Assembly: GCA_024114885.1 (NCBI GenBank) | Contig: CP099424.1 | Coordinates: forward strand, 1,178,001-1,242,000 | Direction: 5' to 3' | Length of the DNA stretch: 64,000 nucleotides | From: Septoria linicola | Lineage: Eukaryota; Ascomycota; Dothideomycetes; Mycosphaerellales; Mycosphaerellaceae | Shown: piece by piece, positions 12,420-24,327 of the stretch | Layout of the letters: every line of letters begins with the position of its first letter | Position numbering within the stretch: position 1 is the stretch's first letter | Translations under genes and position numbers: made by a program | The notes under the pieces: model-generated | The model's input: only the letters and a program-made list of their open reading frames with translations | Database searches by the model: none | What the model was told of the DNA's origin: nothing

Positions 12420-13433
12420 GATGTGATGGCTAAGCGGAAGTGGTCGAGGTCGTTTCGAGATATGCTTTGGTCTAAGTTCGTCTTAGAATTTTCAAGTGCG
12501 ATTCGAGGTTCAAAGTCGAAAGTAGGAGTCTAGAAATCTGTGATATGAAGAACTAGTGGGCGTGTAGCTTGATCTGGTATGAGTTGAGCAGCCCAGCGAG
12601 GAAACGTCATTGCCCCAAGTCCACTTCATTTGGACCCCTCATTTCTCCTTCCCCACGTGCTCCCACCTTCACTTCGCGCCACAGACGCGTTTTGACTCCC
12701 ATCTTGCTTCACTTCACCGATTTTCCAGAACAACAACTGAAGGGAATGAGAGCAGCTGAGAACGTGATCAGGTGCTGGTCAGGGCCCTTTTGCTGACGAA
12801 TTTTGGCACGACTAGAAAGATTACTTTCACCTGACAGAGCTCCTGCTTCAGCTGACGGATGTCGCCATGATTGGACCAAGTCCAACTGCTCAGCCACTGC
12901 TTAACCTATCACAAGAGGAATTTGCTCACGAAAAGAAGAAGTGGTATGCATTCTGCTGGAAATAACGCTTTCGCCTTTGGCTGTCTCCCCATCCGGCAGC
13001 GTAGTTGATGTGCTATTTCGGAGCGACCGAGATCACGGCAGAGATCGAATGCCATCTCGCGCGAGCATATTTCACGCCTACGCCAACAGTGGTGAGTCTG
13101 CTCACTTGGTTATCACTGACTTCAAAATAGTCATATGTCACCTTGACCCGATCTCACCAGAGCGTGGACTGCAACATTTGATCGGTCTGCCTGTTCGGCG
13201 GCGTGGCTGCCACCGTCATTTGAGAAAGAACATGGTGGAAAATCTTCTTGACAGGCAGGCCATACTAAACCAGTGAGGCTGACTCAATACGTGAGACCAG
13301 CCATCTGGATTGGAATCTGATTCTGCTAGTCACTCTCCGCAAAACTTCCAGCTCAAGCTTCTGACCTGTCTGGACCTCCGATGCCTCAGCCTCGCCCAAT
13401 CTGCCAGAGAAAGTAAACACCTAGCCAGCCGCA
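12420..13433. other. Intergenic region with one doubtful small gene
   Basis: This is a gap of about 1 kb between the OSBP start and the end of the Myb-like gene. Apart from the possible spliced ORF at 12867-13276 described separately, nothing is recognisable here. Confidence 0.35.
12867..13276 (+). CDS. Doubtful small spliced hypothetical gene
   Basis: An ATG in a good context opens a frame that reaches a GTATGC donor at 12944. A CGGCAG acceptor ends at 12999, and the frame then continues to a stop at 13276, giving 117 aa with the single 56-nt intron removed. The N-terminus (MIGPSPTAQPLLNLSQEEF) looks like ordinary coding sequence. The rest is Arg/His-rich and not convincing. No family is recognised. 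The only support is the splice signals and frame continuity, so it may be a chance ORF or an eroded gene. Confidence 0.25.
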
Positions 13434-15385
13434 TTACTCCCAGTCATCAACATCCTCACCCCTGGCGCGTGCCTCTTCGATCTGCTCATCGAGGAATTTC
13501 TTGAACTCGCCCTCATATCCCTCGTAACTCATCATGAACTCAATGTCGGTGCTCTTGAGATGGAGTTCTTTTCCCGCGAAGCTCAGCTCCGCATCGGCGA
13601 GGGCAAGTGCATGGATCATGTCCTGCTTCCGGCGTGGAGGAGGCACCTCGGCCTGCTTGCAAAGCTCTTTGAGCTGATCGACCTTGAGTGATTCATAGAA
13701 CTCAGCAATCCGAGCAACGACTTCGGCATGAGTCTCGCCTTCTTGCCAATGAGGTTCGATGTCGCGACGACAAATGATGACTTTCAACTCGCCGCTATTG
13801 AGGACGGAGCGAGGGTTCAGCAGCGTCTCACGGGTGACAGTCGCTCTGACTGGACCCTGTTCTCCCTCGAGTGCGGCATCGCTGACTTCTTCATCATCGG
13901 CTTCTGCAGTTGATGCTACGGAATGGGTCTTTGCTGTAACCTCCTTAGCCCGAGCCTTGCGAACTGGCTGGGCGCGCTTCTTGGCCACAGTCTTCTTCTT
14001 GCGCTTCGGCTCGAAGTTGGCGACGGAGTCGGCACGATCGATGTCTCCAGCATCGTCGTCGGCGTCACTTGCAGAATCCATAATCTCATCAAGATCTTCC
14101 TCCTCCTCCTCCCAATCCATGGTGACTCCTTGCTGCCGCTTGCGGCGGGAGCGCTCACGAGGAGCAGCTTTGCCGAATAGTTCCTTGCCAGTGATCTGCT
14201 TGTAGATCATCTTCTCGACGCGAACTTTCTCCATCTCCCACTCTCGCTCGACACGCATTTGTTCCAGATAGGTTTCACGCGCCACGCGGGCTCTGACCTG
14301 TTCGGCCTTCTTTTCTTCTTTGCGGCGTCTGCGCTCTTTGCGCTCATCTTCCTTGCGCAACATTTCTTGCTGGCGACGATTGACCGCATCTATCTTCTCC
14401 TGCTTCCTCACCTCATTTCTGGCAAGTCGGGCGGCTTCGATATCCTTTCTCTCCTGCTCAGCGGCAGCACGGCGAGCCTTTGCGGCGGCGATGCGCGCTT
14501 CGCGAAGCTTGCGGCGGCCTGGTTGATCGTCGTCAAGCTCAATCGGAAGAAGAGCGGTGCCATCGATCAGTGCTGTGAAACGTTCGAAGCAAGCCTTGGC
14601 AGTATACTTGCGCTTGTTGGTCTTCTCGGCGAGATAGACTGAAACCTCCTTCCACTGCTTGTCTTTGAGGCGCTTGAACGCCAAGTCAAATTTCTTGTCG
14701 ACTTCTTCTTTGATGGCTCTGAGTTCCTCGTCCTGGTTGGAGTCAGCTTGGCGTGGGTGTTACCGAATCTGCGGAGAGACTTACCTCTCCGACATGCCAG
14801 TCGCTGAGTTCATCGTCAAGTCTCTCATCATCACGCTCCTCGAGAACCTTGCGCAGGCGTAGCCAGCGACTGCCTACCGTCTTGCCGACGTATCTAGTCC
14901 GTCCCTCCTCACGAAGCTTGTTTGCTACATACTCATCGCTATAGGACTGCTGCTTCAGATCGATGATACGTGCATCATCAGAGTCGTAGTCCGCGGTGAT
15001 GCGCTTCGATACGGCAGCGAGACCGCCAATGACGCGCCGCTTTTTGAGTTCCTCATTGGGAGGCTTACCTCTTTCGCCATCTCGTGGAGTGGCCTGCTTG
15101 GTTTGCGTGTTCCAGAACTGAAGTAACTCTGTCAGATGTGCTGAGTGATTTGTGCGTGTCTCGGCACGGAGGGGCGTGGTACATGAGAGAAGCGCGGAGA
15201 AACACTTACATCGTGGTCCGAATCGCTCTCCTCATGAAGCGCGAACTCGTTCAGTCTGAGCTGCGCGAGTGCTTCCTCCGCTAGAGTGAACGTGTTAGTC
15301 GAGTTCCGCGCGCAAAGTGCTGATCTGACAACGTACGTGTGTTGATGGGCTGAGGCGCACCGCCCCAAAACATGTCCAGGGCCAT
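13434..15385 (-). CDS. Conserved Myb-like, coiled-coil nuclear protein
   Basis: This is a 583-aa protein from four exons (15385-15337, 15280-15210, about 15117-14785, 14732-13434). The third exon might begin at 15126 instead. It starts MALDMFWGGAPQPINT. It has a helical region around YVGKTVGSRWLRLRKVL, then a Trp-containing helix set near DKQWKEVSVYLAEKTNKRKY that resembles a Myb/SANT-like DNA-binding domain. A long highly charged Ala/Arg/Glu/Lys coiled coil follows, then acidic and basic NLS-like clusters (EPKRKKKTVAKKRA), and a C-terminal segment ending GEDVDDWE. The layout suggests a nuclear chromatin or transcription factor. I do not recognise a named family, so no specific function is assigned. 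Frame continuity over three introns makes the gene itself very likely. Confidence 0.8.
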
Positions 15386-16505
15386 GTTTGGAAGTGACTC
15401 GAAGTGATGATGTGTTTCTGTGTTAGTGACACGGTTGTTGTGTGCGAAGCGCGAGATTCGGTGGCGTGGTCGATAAAAGATCGCGGAGCGCTAGTGGCGT
15501 GCTGAGAAAGTGAAGCTGCTTGTTGTTTGTTGTGGGATCCTGTGAACTGTGTTACGCCTTCACATGCAAACCTTCTCCGACGGAATCTTCGTTGGGGTGG
15601 CGGAGTGTTCAGAAGTGGATGGCTTGGTAAGTTTTTATCATTCAGAGAAGGTGTGTCCTAACATAAGAGTTCATTGTGCGAGGCGCTGCGTTCACCTCAC
15701 TCTCACACGCATCATAGCGCGCGTGATACCATCGAGTTGCACTTACCCTACCTGTCCACGGTACTCACTACGGCATTGAAGTCCTCCTCAGCCATTCAAC
15801 TAAGCTCTCATATATGGAAACACCAAGGCAATTGCGGGTAAAGTCTCGATAATCCGCAGGCTTGTCTGCTCTTTCAGCGACCATTTTCTGTTCCATGAAC
15901 ACGAAAGGAGTTCCTGTGGTGATTTGGCATATTTTCATCTGCTTCTCCGTGCCAGCAAGCCTTAGCGGGACTGATTACGTTTCTACAATACGTGCGGAGA
16001 TGTCCAGTCTGGCTATCGACCACTTCCGGTTTAAGATCCAGATCTGGAAACGCTGCTTCTAGATTGAGATCTCCAAAGAGAGGCTTGCATCTGGTCTCCT
16101 GGAGGCTAATTTGTGGCAAAGGCGGGTGCGTACTACAACCACGAACTTGTCCTGATATAATCGCTTCAATGATGAGATCAATAGTTCCAACATAGACGAG
16201 CATTCGTCGTCAGATGACAATGCTAATAGACATGAGCGACGGAAAGCAGAGGGGTGAAGTCGGCCATCTTGCCAAGCAGCATGACAGAACGAAATCTTGG
16301 ACGGAGCTCTCGCGCACATCCTTGTTCAACCACACCAACTTCGAGGCGCCAGTGACGTAGTCCAGGCGTTTGTTCAACTCGAGAGCTCGATCGAGAGCTG
16401 TCTTAGTGGATAGTATGCTGATAGTGGCGGTGCTCAAAAGTGGCCAGAGGTAGGCAGTTGCATTTTCCTGTTACGCTTTCCTCTGCATTCCCTACACAAC
16501 ACACC
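15386..16505. other. Divergent intergenic region
   Basis: This is a gap of 1.1 kb between two divergent genes. A minus-strand open stretch at about 16440-16210 encodes a plausible helical segment (LNKRLDYVTGASKLVWLNKD) but has no ATG or clear splice partner. It may be an eroded exon or chance. Nothing else was recognised. Confidence 0.35.
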
Positions 16506-17997
16506 ATGTCGTCCTATTTCACGCTTCCCTCGTTTGCAAGGGCAAAGAAGAACCAGGAAGAACTCCAGAAGACGAATCCGACGGATCCAGTTCTGAAGGA
16601 TGAAGACGAGAAGTTCTTGGAGCGACACATTTCACAGGACGAAGGACCGAAACCCGATCTGCCTCCACGACCCACGAATGTAGCCAAGATTGCCGATGAT
16701 GGCGAAATGAAGAATGCATCGCCCGCAGAAGCGAAGGCAGCAGAGGGAGATGTTGTAGTGCCCGAGACGCAACCCAAAGACAAGGGTGTATCATCTGAGG
16801 AGGAATCGAGGAGGAGCTTCGAACTGCCGAGTCAGGAAGAGGCTGAAGCCACAACACGAGGCTGGAACTCTGCTGTAAAGCGGGACGACGAGAAGCCCGG
16901 CAGTAGTTCAGGCGAGAAGAAGACCTGGGCATCGTACCTACCGGCCAAACTTCAGCCTGCGAAGAAGGATGGAACGGACAGCAAGGAGAAGTCGGAAGAT
17001 GACAAGAATAGCACGACGGAAACACAAGGCAGTCAGCGAACGTGGGGAGAGTATGCATCTAATTTAGTGCTTTCGAATTCGCTTCCGGCATGGCCAGAAT
17101 CTTGGACATGGTCCAAAGATAAGGATGCAACGCCTGAGCCCGTCTACAACGAAGATGGTACTGTCAACGAGGAGAAGACGAAGGAGAAGCAGGAGAAGGA
17201 AGTCTCCGTACTGCTTGACAACTTGAACATGTCTGCGATCAACAACAGAGTCTTCGCATTCAACCAAGAGACCCAAAAGTTCTACGAGCGCTTCGCACAA
17301 GTGCTCAAGGACACCATCAACGGCGTACCGACCGCCTACGATGACATGGACAAACTCATGCGGGATGCTGGACCCACGCTCGAGAAGCAATTCAAGACCA
17401 TGCCCCCATTCGTCCAAACGCTCGTGAAAAGCCTGCCAGCTAAGTTTGGTGCCTCACTCGCACCCGAGATCATGGCTGCTACGAGTGAGAAGCCAGGAGC
17501 GGACCTCAAAGCCAAGCGTGCTGCAGAAGGCTCATCTACACCGACCTCAAGCAAACCTGAGAACAAGAAGAAGCGCACCATTCCTGGACTCAAGAAACTC
17601 ATGAGCAAAGAGGGTGTCGTGGCAACCATGCTACGCAACACTGTCAACTTTCTCACCACACGCTTCCCATTCCTGGCTTCGACTACCAACGTTGTTCTCT
17701 CACTTTCCGTTTTCAGTAAGTCGCGCCTTTTCGCCGTATCCTTCACCCGCTGACAATTTCGTAGTCCTAATGTTCGTCTTCTGGTACTGTCACAAACGTG
17801 GCAAGGAAGTCCGCCTCGCAAACGAATCCGCCAGTAGCAGCCAAATCATTGAAGAAGACGACGGAGATGTTGAAGTCTCGGGATCAGATAATGAAGACGA
17901 CGCGGCCCAAGCTGAGCTGGAAAAGACGCTCAATCAGCCAGATCCTGCTCAGGTGCCACTACCGCGGACAGATTCAGAGGTCGGCGAGAAGAAGTAA
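16506..17997 (+). CDS. Conserved fungal protein with C-terminal membrane anchor
   Basis: This is a 480-aa protein from two exons (16506-17715 and 17765-17997), with a 49-nt intron that interrupts the membrane segment. The N-terminus (MSSYFTLPSFARAKKNQEE) is followed by about 200 disordered, charged residues. A compact region then begins around WPESWTWSKDKDATPEP and carries helices such as NNRVFAFNQETQKFYERFAQVL. Lys-rich sequence precedes a single hydrophobic helix near residues 390-410 (VVLSLSVFILMFVFWYC), and an acidic tail of about 65 residues ends in VGEKK. This layout suggests a tail-anchored or single-pass protein of an internal membrane. The sequence looks conserved among ascomycetes, but I know of no assigned function. 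An in-frame GTG at 16440 lies upstream; the ATG at 16506 is preferred. Confidence 0.8.
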
Positions 17998-18485
17998 GGG
18001 CACATATAACGCAGCGCATGGAATTGCAGCTCGGCAAAGGACCAACAGCACAATGAACGGACATGCGCAGATCGCAACTTTGGGCACAGAATGATTACAT
18101 GATATCCACGACTAGTAGCTTAGATCCCCACAACGATTCACTTTCTCCTTAGACCAACATTGTCTCTTCTGAGGTCAGCACATGAGATACCTAGCAAGCG
18201 TGCAGAAACTAGGGTGAGTACAAGAGATCGCTGTACAAGAGTTATTCAAATAAGTGCTATGTAACGAAGCCAGGAATCTGTTCTGTCGCAAAAGAAAACT
18301 CCAAAGGCCAGAAATATGTACTCCTCTCATGAGTCTCTCCCTTCACAAGCCAGTACTCCGAACACCCAAAGAGACAGACAACCCAAACAATCTCGTATCG
18401 TGGTATCTCCCAACGTCGTCAGCATAACCTAGCATCGTACACTGCCGTTCCGGACAACAGGTCTGATATTCTCCTTGTTCCGCTC
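17998..18485. other. Convergent intergenic region
   Basis: This is the shared 3' region of two converging genes. No ORF or structured repeat was seen. Confidence 0.4.
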
Positions 18486-21411
18486 CTAGCAGTTCTTAAG
18501 ATAGTTACTGGGCACGAGCCCAAGACGACCATTCACTTCGGCTTCCCACCAACCGTCGTCCTGATGACGCGTGACAGCGAGGATTTCTCCCTTGCCGAAG
18601 GAGAGTTCTTCTGGAATGGCGGCTTGATACATGTACATGGCGCGAGCTGCAGAGTATTAGTCATGCTGAGTAGAACGGGAGTGTTAGGACAAACTTACAG
18701 TAATGCAGAATTGGGCGGCCATCCTTGGTGACCTGTCTTTGCGTGCCTTGGCTCTGGCTTCTAACACGAGAAGAGACCTGGTTCCCGTGTTGCGCGCCAC
18801 TGTCAGGATAGTACTGGCTCTGAGGTCTTCCACCACGCTGTGAGCCATACTGATCTTGCCCAGCTGGAGCAAGCACCATAGCGCCGCCAGCATAGTCGGA
18901 GCCACGGCTACTACCCGGCCGACCCCCTGCACCGCCTGCGCTCGTTGCAGGGCGACTGTAAGCTGGATTTGGCGAAGCGGCACGTGGGACTTGGTACCCA
19001 GGTGATGCGCCTCGTGAATATTGCCCTGAGTATTGAGGCTTCACGGGACTGTTCGATTGAGCTCGAGGTCTTACTGCAGCTGGAGCGCCGCCGTATGGGT
19101 TAGGAGAGGCCGCGCGAGGAGCGCCATATGGATTTGGCGAAGCAGCGCGATACTGCTGCTGAGTCCGCTGGTCACCATTCTGGAACGGTCGAGGGCTCGT
19201 GGCCCGTGGTGGGCCTGGAGATGGTGCACGCGCAGTCTGGCCCATGCTACTACCTGGCCTGGAGGGGCCCGCATTGAACATGCCTCGCTTCTGTGTGCCA
19301 TACTGCTCGGCGGTCTTCTGCATCTCCCGCTTCGTATGAGCTGGCGGAGGCGCGCCTAGTGTGCTTGCTGCGGAGTAGCCAGGAGGAGGCGTGCCTCGAT
19401 GACCATTGCTTGCAAAAGGTGCCGGCACGCCTCGTTCTGCAGCATCTGTGCCGGGAGCCGGAGTAGACATGCCATAGTGACGATCTGCTGACTGTCTTGT
19501 CGATGCCTGCTTCGTCACACCTTTCAGCTCAGCAAGTGCCTGCGCGACGGGGTCAAGGCCGCCTTCGGTGTTGCTCCTGGCAGGAGGCTTCTTGTTAGGA
19601 TGAGCGACATCAAAGACGTTATTGCCAATGCCTAGCTGGTAGTCTGCACGAGGGTCGACATCTGGGTCTGGGCTGACAGATGGCTGTTTGTTGCCCCAGG
19701 TATTCGACCTGCTGTGTGCTGCAAATGGCTTCACTGGGCTGTTGCCTGCGCTCTCGGTCTTGCGCATATTAGCGGGAGTCCAGGTGTTGCGACCTGTCGA
19801 AGCTGGCGCAGGCGCCACTGGCTGTGGCTCTTCCTTGCGCTTAGTACTCGCTCGTCGCTTGAACGGACTGTTGAAGAAACCGCTCTTCTTCTTCTGTATC
19901 GTCTTCTCTTCGGGAAGACCTCCGGACACACTAGAGACTCCAGACAGATTGGATCCGTTGTAGCCATATGACTTGGTCGGCGATGCTGCGCCGCTCGTTG
20001 GTTCTATGCTAGAGAACGACGTAGGGACAGAGTAGTCGCTGTGATCGCCTTGGCTTTCACGACTGCCAGGCCTCATTGGAGAGGGAATTGAGCTGCGCTC
20101 GGAAGGTGGACCCATGTCAGGTCGACAGAACTGAGTCATGCCATCTGCAGGATAAGGATTGTGTGGGATCTGAGGTGCATCTGCATATGGATTCGATGCC
20201 ACTGACGAGACATTGCTTGGTGCCAATGGCGGAGGCGCAGCTGCACTTCCATGAGAGCTGCGAGCTTGGGCGGTGAAGGAATCATCGAGTTGGACAGAAG
20301 TAGTGCGCGGCTTTGGGATCCCCATCTCCTCTCGTAGGCTCGAATCTGGGTCGTGATGCGATTCAAACGTGCTTGGCTGCGGCGATGATGTTCGGAATGT
20401 AGGATTCATGGTTCGCGCAAACTGGGCAACGGAATAGTTGCCATCATCAGACTCGTGGTTCGAGATGACATCGTCCAGGTCGCCGCGGCAGAAGTTGATG
20501 TATTTCGGTGCATCGGGAATCTCCTGTCCCGTGCCAAAGTCTTTGATGAAACCGGCGATATCCTTCTCGACCTCACAGTCCTCAAGCGAGAGACGGATCT
20601 TCTCGCAAGACTGATCATCACTGACGCACACAGTGGATGCGATGTTGGCAAACGACCACAGGCTGCTCTTGAAGTAGTCGAGTCGTTCTTCCTCCAGATC
20701 CTGGAACTTGTCGCATGCAGCTTTCCATTCCCGGTTCCATCGTCCCGTGGTCTCTTCCAGAATCTTGACAGCTTGTTCATACTCGGTACTGTTTGTGGAC
20801 ATCTGAATTTGTGTCTTTTCCAGCTTTGCCTTGTTCTTGCGCTCCTCTTGACCCATCACCATATGTCCTTGGGCCAGATAGCCCTTGATTTTGAGGCAGT
20901 CCTGCTCGAAGCGGTCTCTCGTTTTGTTCACCGTGGCCGTTTGCTGATTTTTCGTTTTCAGCAGCTTCTCAATGCCAGTCTGGATAATCTTCCTGCGCTC
21001 CTTGATTCCTCCTGTAAATGCTATAAGTGGCTCCTCAAGCTCGCCCTTCATCTGCTGGGAGATGTGCTGATGAGCCTTTCCCATCGATTCGACTTCACCT
21101 CGCAACACATCCAAAGACATTCGGAGCGTCCCAGTCTCGGTAGAGCCAAGTGGCTTGCGTGCCAAATTGAGCAGCTTCTTTGCATATTCGTCTTCGAGCG
21201 AGGCGCGGGCAGTGTAGAATGCTTTCAATTCATCGCTGGTAACTTTGGCATTGTGCATGCGTTGGAGGAGAGGGTCGACGCCTGCGTCTTCTTTGCCCCA
21301 GAAATTGTTCGCGACTGCTGCATGTTAGTTCAAATATCATCTTGTATCGCTGGCGAGACCATACACGACATGGAGACGGAAGGCCCGTCTGAGCCCGCCC
21401 TGCCAGGCATG
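18486..21411 (-). CDS. F-BAR and SH3 cytokinesis protein, Hof1/Cdc15/Imp2 family
   Basis: This is a membrane-bending adaptor expected at the septation ring, linking plasma membrane, actin ring and septum synthesis. Three exons (21411-21366, 21317-18699, 18646-18486) give 941 aa. The N-terminal F-BAR domain (about residues 16-270) starts with NNFWGKEDAG and contains the coiled-coil stretch DEYAKKLLNLARKPLG. A long disordered Ser/Pro-rich middle has repeated AASPNPYG-type units (at least three copies near residues 770-830). The C-terminal SH3 domain (about 885-941) includes ALYMYQ-like AMYMYQAAIPEELSF and the WWEAEV and PSNYL hallmarks. The SH3 lies mostly in the last exon, and splicing at both introns keeps the frame. 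A cytokinesis role is family knowledge; the domain order is visible in the sequence. Confidence 0.92.
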
Positions 21412-23024
21412 GCTCTGATTTATATGTGATGCTACTGCAACGACTGGATATGTGATATCGATGCTGTGGTAGAAGAGCGCTGGATCGTCCGTAGTTGTAG
21501 CGAAGTAGATGCGTTGTCAACGTCGTGTCCCAGTCTTCGTCGTGGAAGTGTTCCAGATCGGCGTCAATTGCGGAGTTGTTGACTGTCGTCCCAGCAACGA
21601 GCCGACCGACGTCAGGATCATGATCATGTGTCTCACGTGATCATTCCCAATACTCTCCGTCTTTTGGCTTGCTGAAGCTCGAGCATTACCTCGAAGACGT
21701 CCATGTCTGTTCCGTATGATTCTGTGCGATGCACTTGATGTATGGTATGGTTCATGGTGTGTAGAGTGAGGTGGTCGAATCATTCACCTGAGATACGCTG
21801 ACGGCTTGGCGCTTTACTCCTGCCTCATCGCAAGTCAGTTTAACAAGGCACGCCTGCATAAATGACTCGTGAGAATTCTCTGGTATAAGTATTTTCATCT
21901 TTCCTAGCCAATTCCACTTCCTTTCCCTTTTTTCTCTTTATACTTAGTGAGTCCATTCCAACCTTACCCTACACTTCGCAATATATCAACTAACATCTTC
22001 TTAGCCTTGTTGAGGGATCGGGTGCTCACGAATACTCGACCCATTCACGACGCCCTGCATTGCACAGCGCGGCGGCAGACTGAATCTGATCTCCTTCGGG
22101 GGCTCAGTCAGCGCAATTTTTGCTGGCAAACATCTTCGTCCACGATGTCGATACACTCTTTCATCAGTTAGTTGGCTCACGTGGCCAGCAGTTGGAGAAG
22201 GATCTCATCATTGCCGTACAAACCATCAGGGCAGCGACCACGATATCACCGATGCCGCGCTCGAAATCACGACGACCTCACAACAACGCCGCTTAAGTGG
22301 TTCACGCGTGTTTCTCTCAGCAAAAGACGCGTCGGCCATGATAACACGACTCAGCATCAGAGACTACGCCCGAGCAAGGCGGCGCGTGGAAGCAACGTCG
22401 CGCAGCATACAGTCGAGATTGAAGTGTGTTGGAGAGGATGTACCGGGCGCAGGACGAGTGGTCATGGTTCCGACAATGTGGACAATCACATCGGTATAGG
22501 ACACTCCCAGCCGCTTGAACGCGACAATACATGTGATGAAGCTGGAAAGTAGTAGCACTGCTTTGCTCTGATGCTCTGATGACTGTTGGAACTGCGGGCT
22601 TCGAAGTCGTCAGCTCCGTGCAAGCACACCTGTGAGAGAAGTGGAAGAGCAAGCGGATCGAAGAAGGTCTTACAGAAGGATATCAAGCACGTTCTGTTGA
22701 GCTACAAAGAAGAACAACATACCAGCTTATCAACATCAATTCATGCTCAGCGATCCGGACGATGGTCACAATACGGCCAGAAACCGTCGACCCCCGGATT
22801 CGTCGCAAGCGGCGGTGGCCCACGTTTACAGACGGCAGTGGCCCACGTTCATCTGTGACCGGCGAGAACACAGCCTCGCAGCTGGCAGAGATCGACAGCG
22901 CTCCATCGGAGACTATAATTTTTAGTCACATCTACCGAAGCATCAAGGTACCGCCGAGCCTGCCTCGCCTTCCTCAAGCAGTAATTAATATGCAGCCAAG
23001 CTGGTTATATGATGGTGGAGCACA

Positions 23025-23031
23025 TTTAGCC
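23025..23031 (-). promoter_or_regulatory. Putative XlnR-type site (GGCTAAA), distal
   Basis: The reverse complement reads GGCTAAA, the binding motif described for the Aspergillus xylanase activator XlnR. It lies about 420 bp upstream of the xylanase start and is the farthest of three copies. Binding here is inferred from the motif only. Confidence 0.4.
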
Positions 23032-23186
23032 GGATCTGTTTCAACACACAAGCGAAGTGTCTGGCATAGAAAGCTCTCCCAGTTTGGACAAGTCGCATGT
23101 ATACCACTGCATGTTTTATACTCGCAGGTCAGCAGATCCATGTCTGTCACGCTCATTCCTTGCTTTCACCTCTGCTCCATGTTCTA

Positions 23187-23193
23187 GGCTAAA
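23187..23193 (+). promoter_or_regulatory. Putative XlnR-type site (GGCTAAA), middle
   Basis: An exact GGCTAAA motif lies about 255 bp upstream of the xylanase start codon, in the usual range for activator sites in fungal promoters. Confidence 0.5.
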
Positions 23194-23275
23194 TACGACC
23201 ACCACGCCAAGACACTTTGCTGTATAGCTCATACACACGTGTAGTGCAGAAGGTGCAGGTGCATGAACGCGCACT

Positions 23276-23282
23276 GGCTAAA
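23276..23282 (+). promoter_or_regulatory. Putative XlnR-type site (GGCTAAA), proximal
   Basis: A second exact GGCTAAA on the coding strand lies about 165 bp upstream of the start codon. With the other two copies it supports xylose/xylan-induced expression of the neighbouring gene. Confidence 0.5.
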
Positions 23283-23363
23283 CGAGGCGCCGTACCTTTA
23301 CTGCTGAGATCGTGCAGTCGCAGCAGTCAGGCTGAATACAAGACCACTCCCGAGCACGAAGTA

Positions 23364-23371
23364 CATAAATA
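23364..23371 (+). promoter_or_regulatory. TATA-like element of the xylanase gene
   Basis: The sequence CATAAATA lies about 80 bp upstream of the start codon, a suitable place for a TATA box in an inducible secreted-enzyme gene. Confidence 0.4.
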
Positions 23372-23446
23372 CGCAGGAAGCCAGCTGCTCAAGGACCATC
23401 TCAACCAAGAGCAAACACAATCCTCCCACAACCAGAAGTCTCAATC

Positions 23447-24327
23447 ATGGTAGCCTTCACAAACATCCTCCTCGCGGCCTCCGCTGCCATCTCGACCTTG
23501 GCCATGCCAGTCGAGACCCTGAACACTACCGAGGTAGAAGACAACCACCTCTACCTCGAGAAGCGCCAGGGCATTCCATCTGGGCAGGGCACATCAAATG
23601 GCTGGTTCTACAGCTGGTGGAGCGACACCACCGGCACGCACACATATAACAATGGAGCAGGCGGGTCCTACTCTGTTTCCTGGTCTGGTGCTGGCAATTT
23701 TGTTGGCGGCAAGGGATGGAAGACTGGAAGTGCAAGGTATGATTTTCTAACTTTCAATGCATCAAGAGAAGCGATGAAGAAGTGACTGATCTATGATTAG
23801 GACAATCTCCTACAGCGCCAACTTCAAGCCAACCAACAACGGTAACGCCTATTTGACTGGTAAGCAAACAACATCAGCATAACGTTCGAATCACCACTAA
23901 CAACACACCAGTATATGGCTGGACACGCAGCCCCCTCGTCGAAGTAGGCCCCTTCCTCCCACACACCCCTCTGCCTCCATTCCCACCCACTAACACCCCT
24001 CTTCCCCCTTAGTACTACATCCTCGAAAACATCGGCGAATATAACCCGTGCTCTGGCAAAACCCTGAAAGGCAGCGTCACCAGCGACGGCTCCGTCTACG
24101 ACATCTGCAGCAACACTCGCACCAACGCGCCCTCCATCGACGGCACCAAGACGTTTGAGCAGTATATCTCCGTTCGCAGATCGAAGCGCTCAAGTGGATC
24201 AGTCAACACGGGTAATCACTTTACAGCATGGAACAAGTTGGGTTTAAAGTTGGGAGCACATGATTACCAGATTATGGCGACGGAGGGATATAATAGTGCT
24301 GGGTCGAGTAGTGTGACTGTTTCTTGA
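23447..24327 (+). CDS. Secreted GH11 endo-1,4-beta-xylanase
   Basis: This enzyme cleaves the beta-1,4-xylan backbone of plant cell walls outside the cell. Four exons (23447-23736, 23801-23859, 23912-23943, 24013-24327) give 231 aa, typical for GH11. The order is a signal peptide (about residues 1-19), a short propeptide ending at a Kex2-like KR (39-40), and a mature beta-jelly-roll beginning QGIPSGQGTSNGWFYSWW. The catalytic nucleophile is Glu127 in PLVEYY and the acid/base is Glu218 in ATEGYNSAGSS; both are present. Exon 3 is only 32 nt, and Glu127 is its last codon. Three GGCTAAA motifs and a TATA-like box lie upstream. The gene converges on the serine hydrolase at 24508. The enzyme looks intact. 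Confidence 0.95.

Larger units (their letters stand above)
21412..23446. other. 2-kb gap upstream of the xylanase
   Basis: This is a long region between two divergent genes, with only short, non-conserved ORFs on both strands. Its right end contains the putative xylanase control sites listed separately. A 12-bp direct repeat (GTGGCCCACGTT at 22815 and again at 22838) occurs near 22.8 kb. No transposon ends or long repeats were recognised. Confidence 0.35.

Noticed and set aside
20455..21429. 324-codon ORF antisense to the F-BAR gene
   Set aside because: It lies opposite the conserved F-BAR domain and has no independent support.
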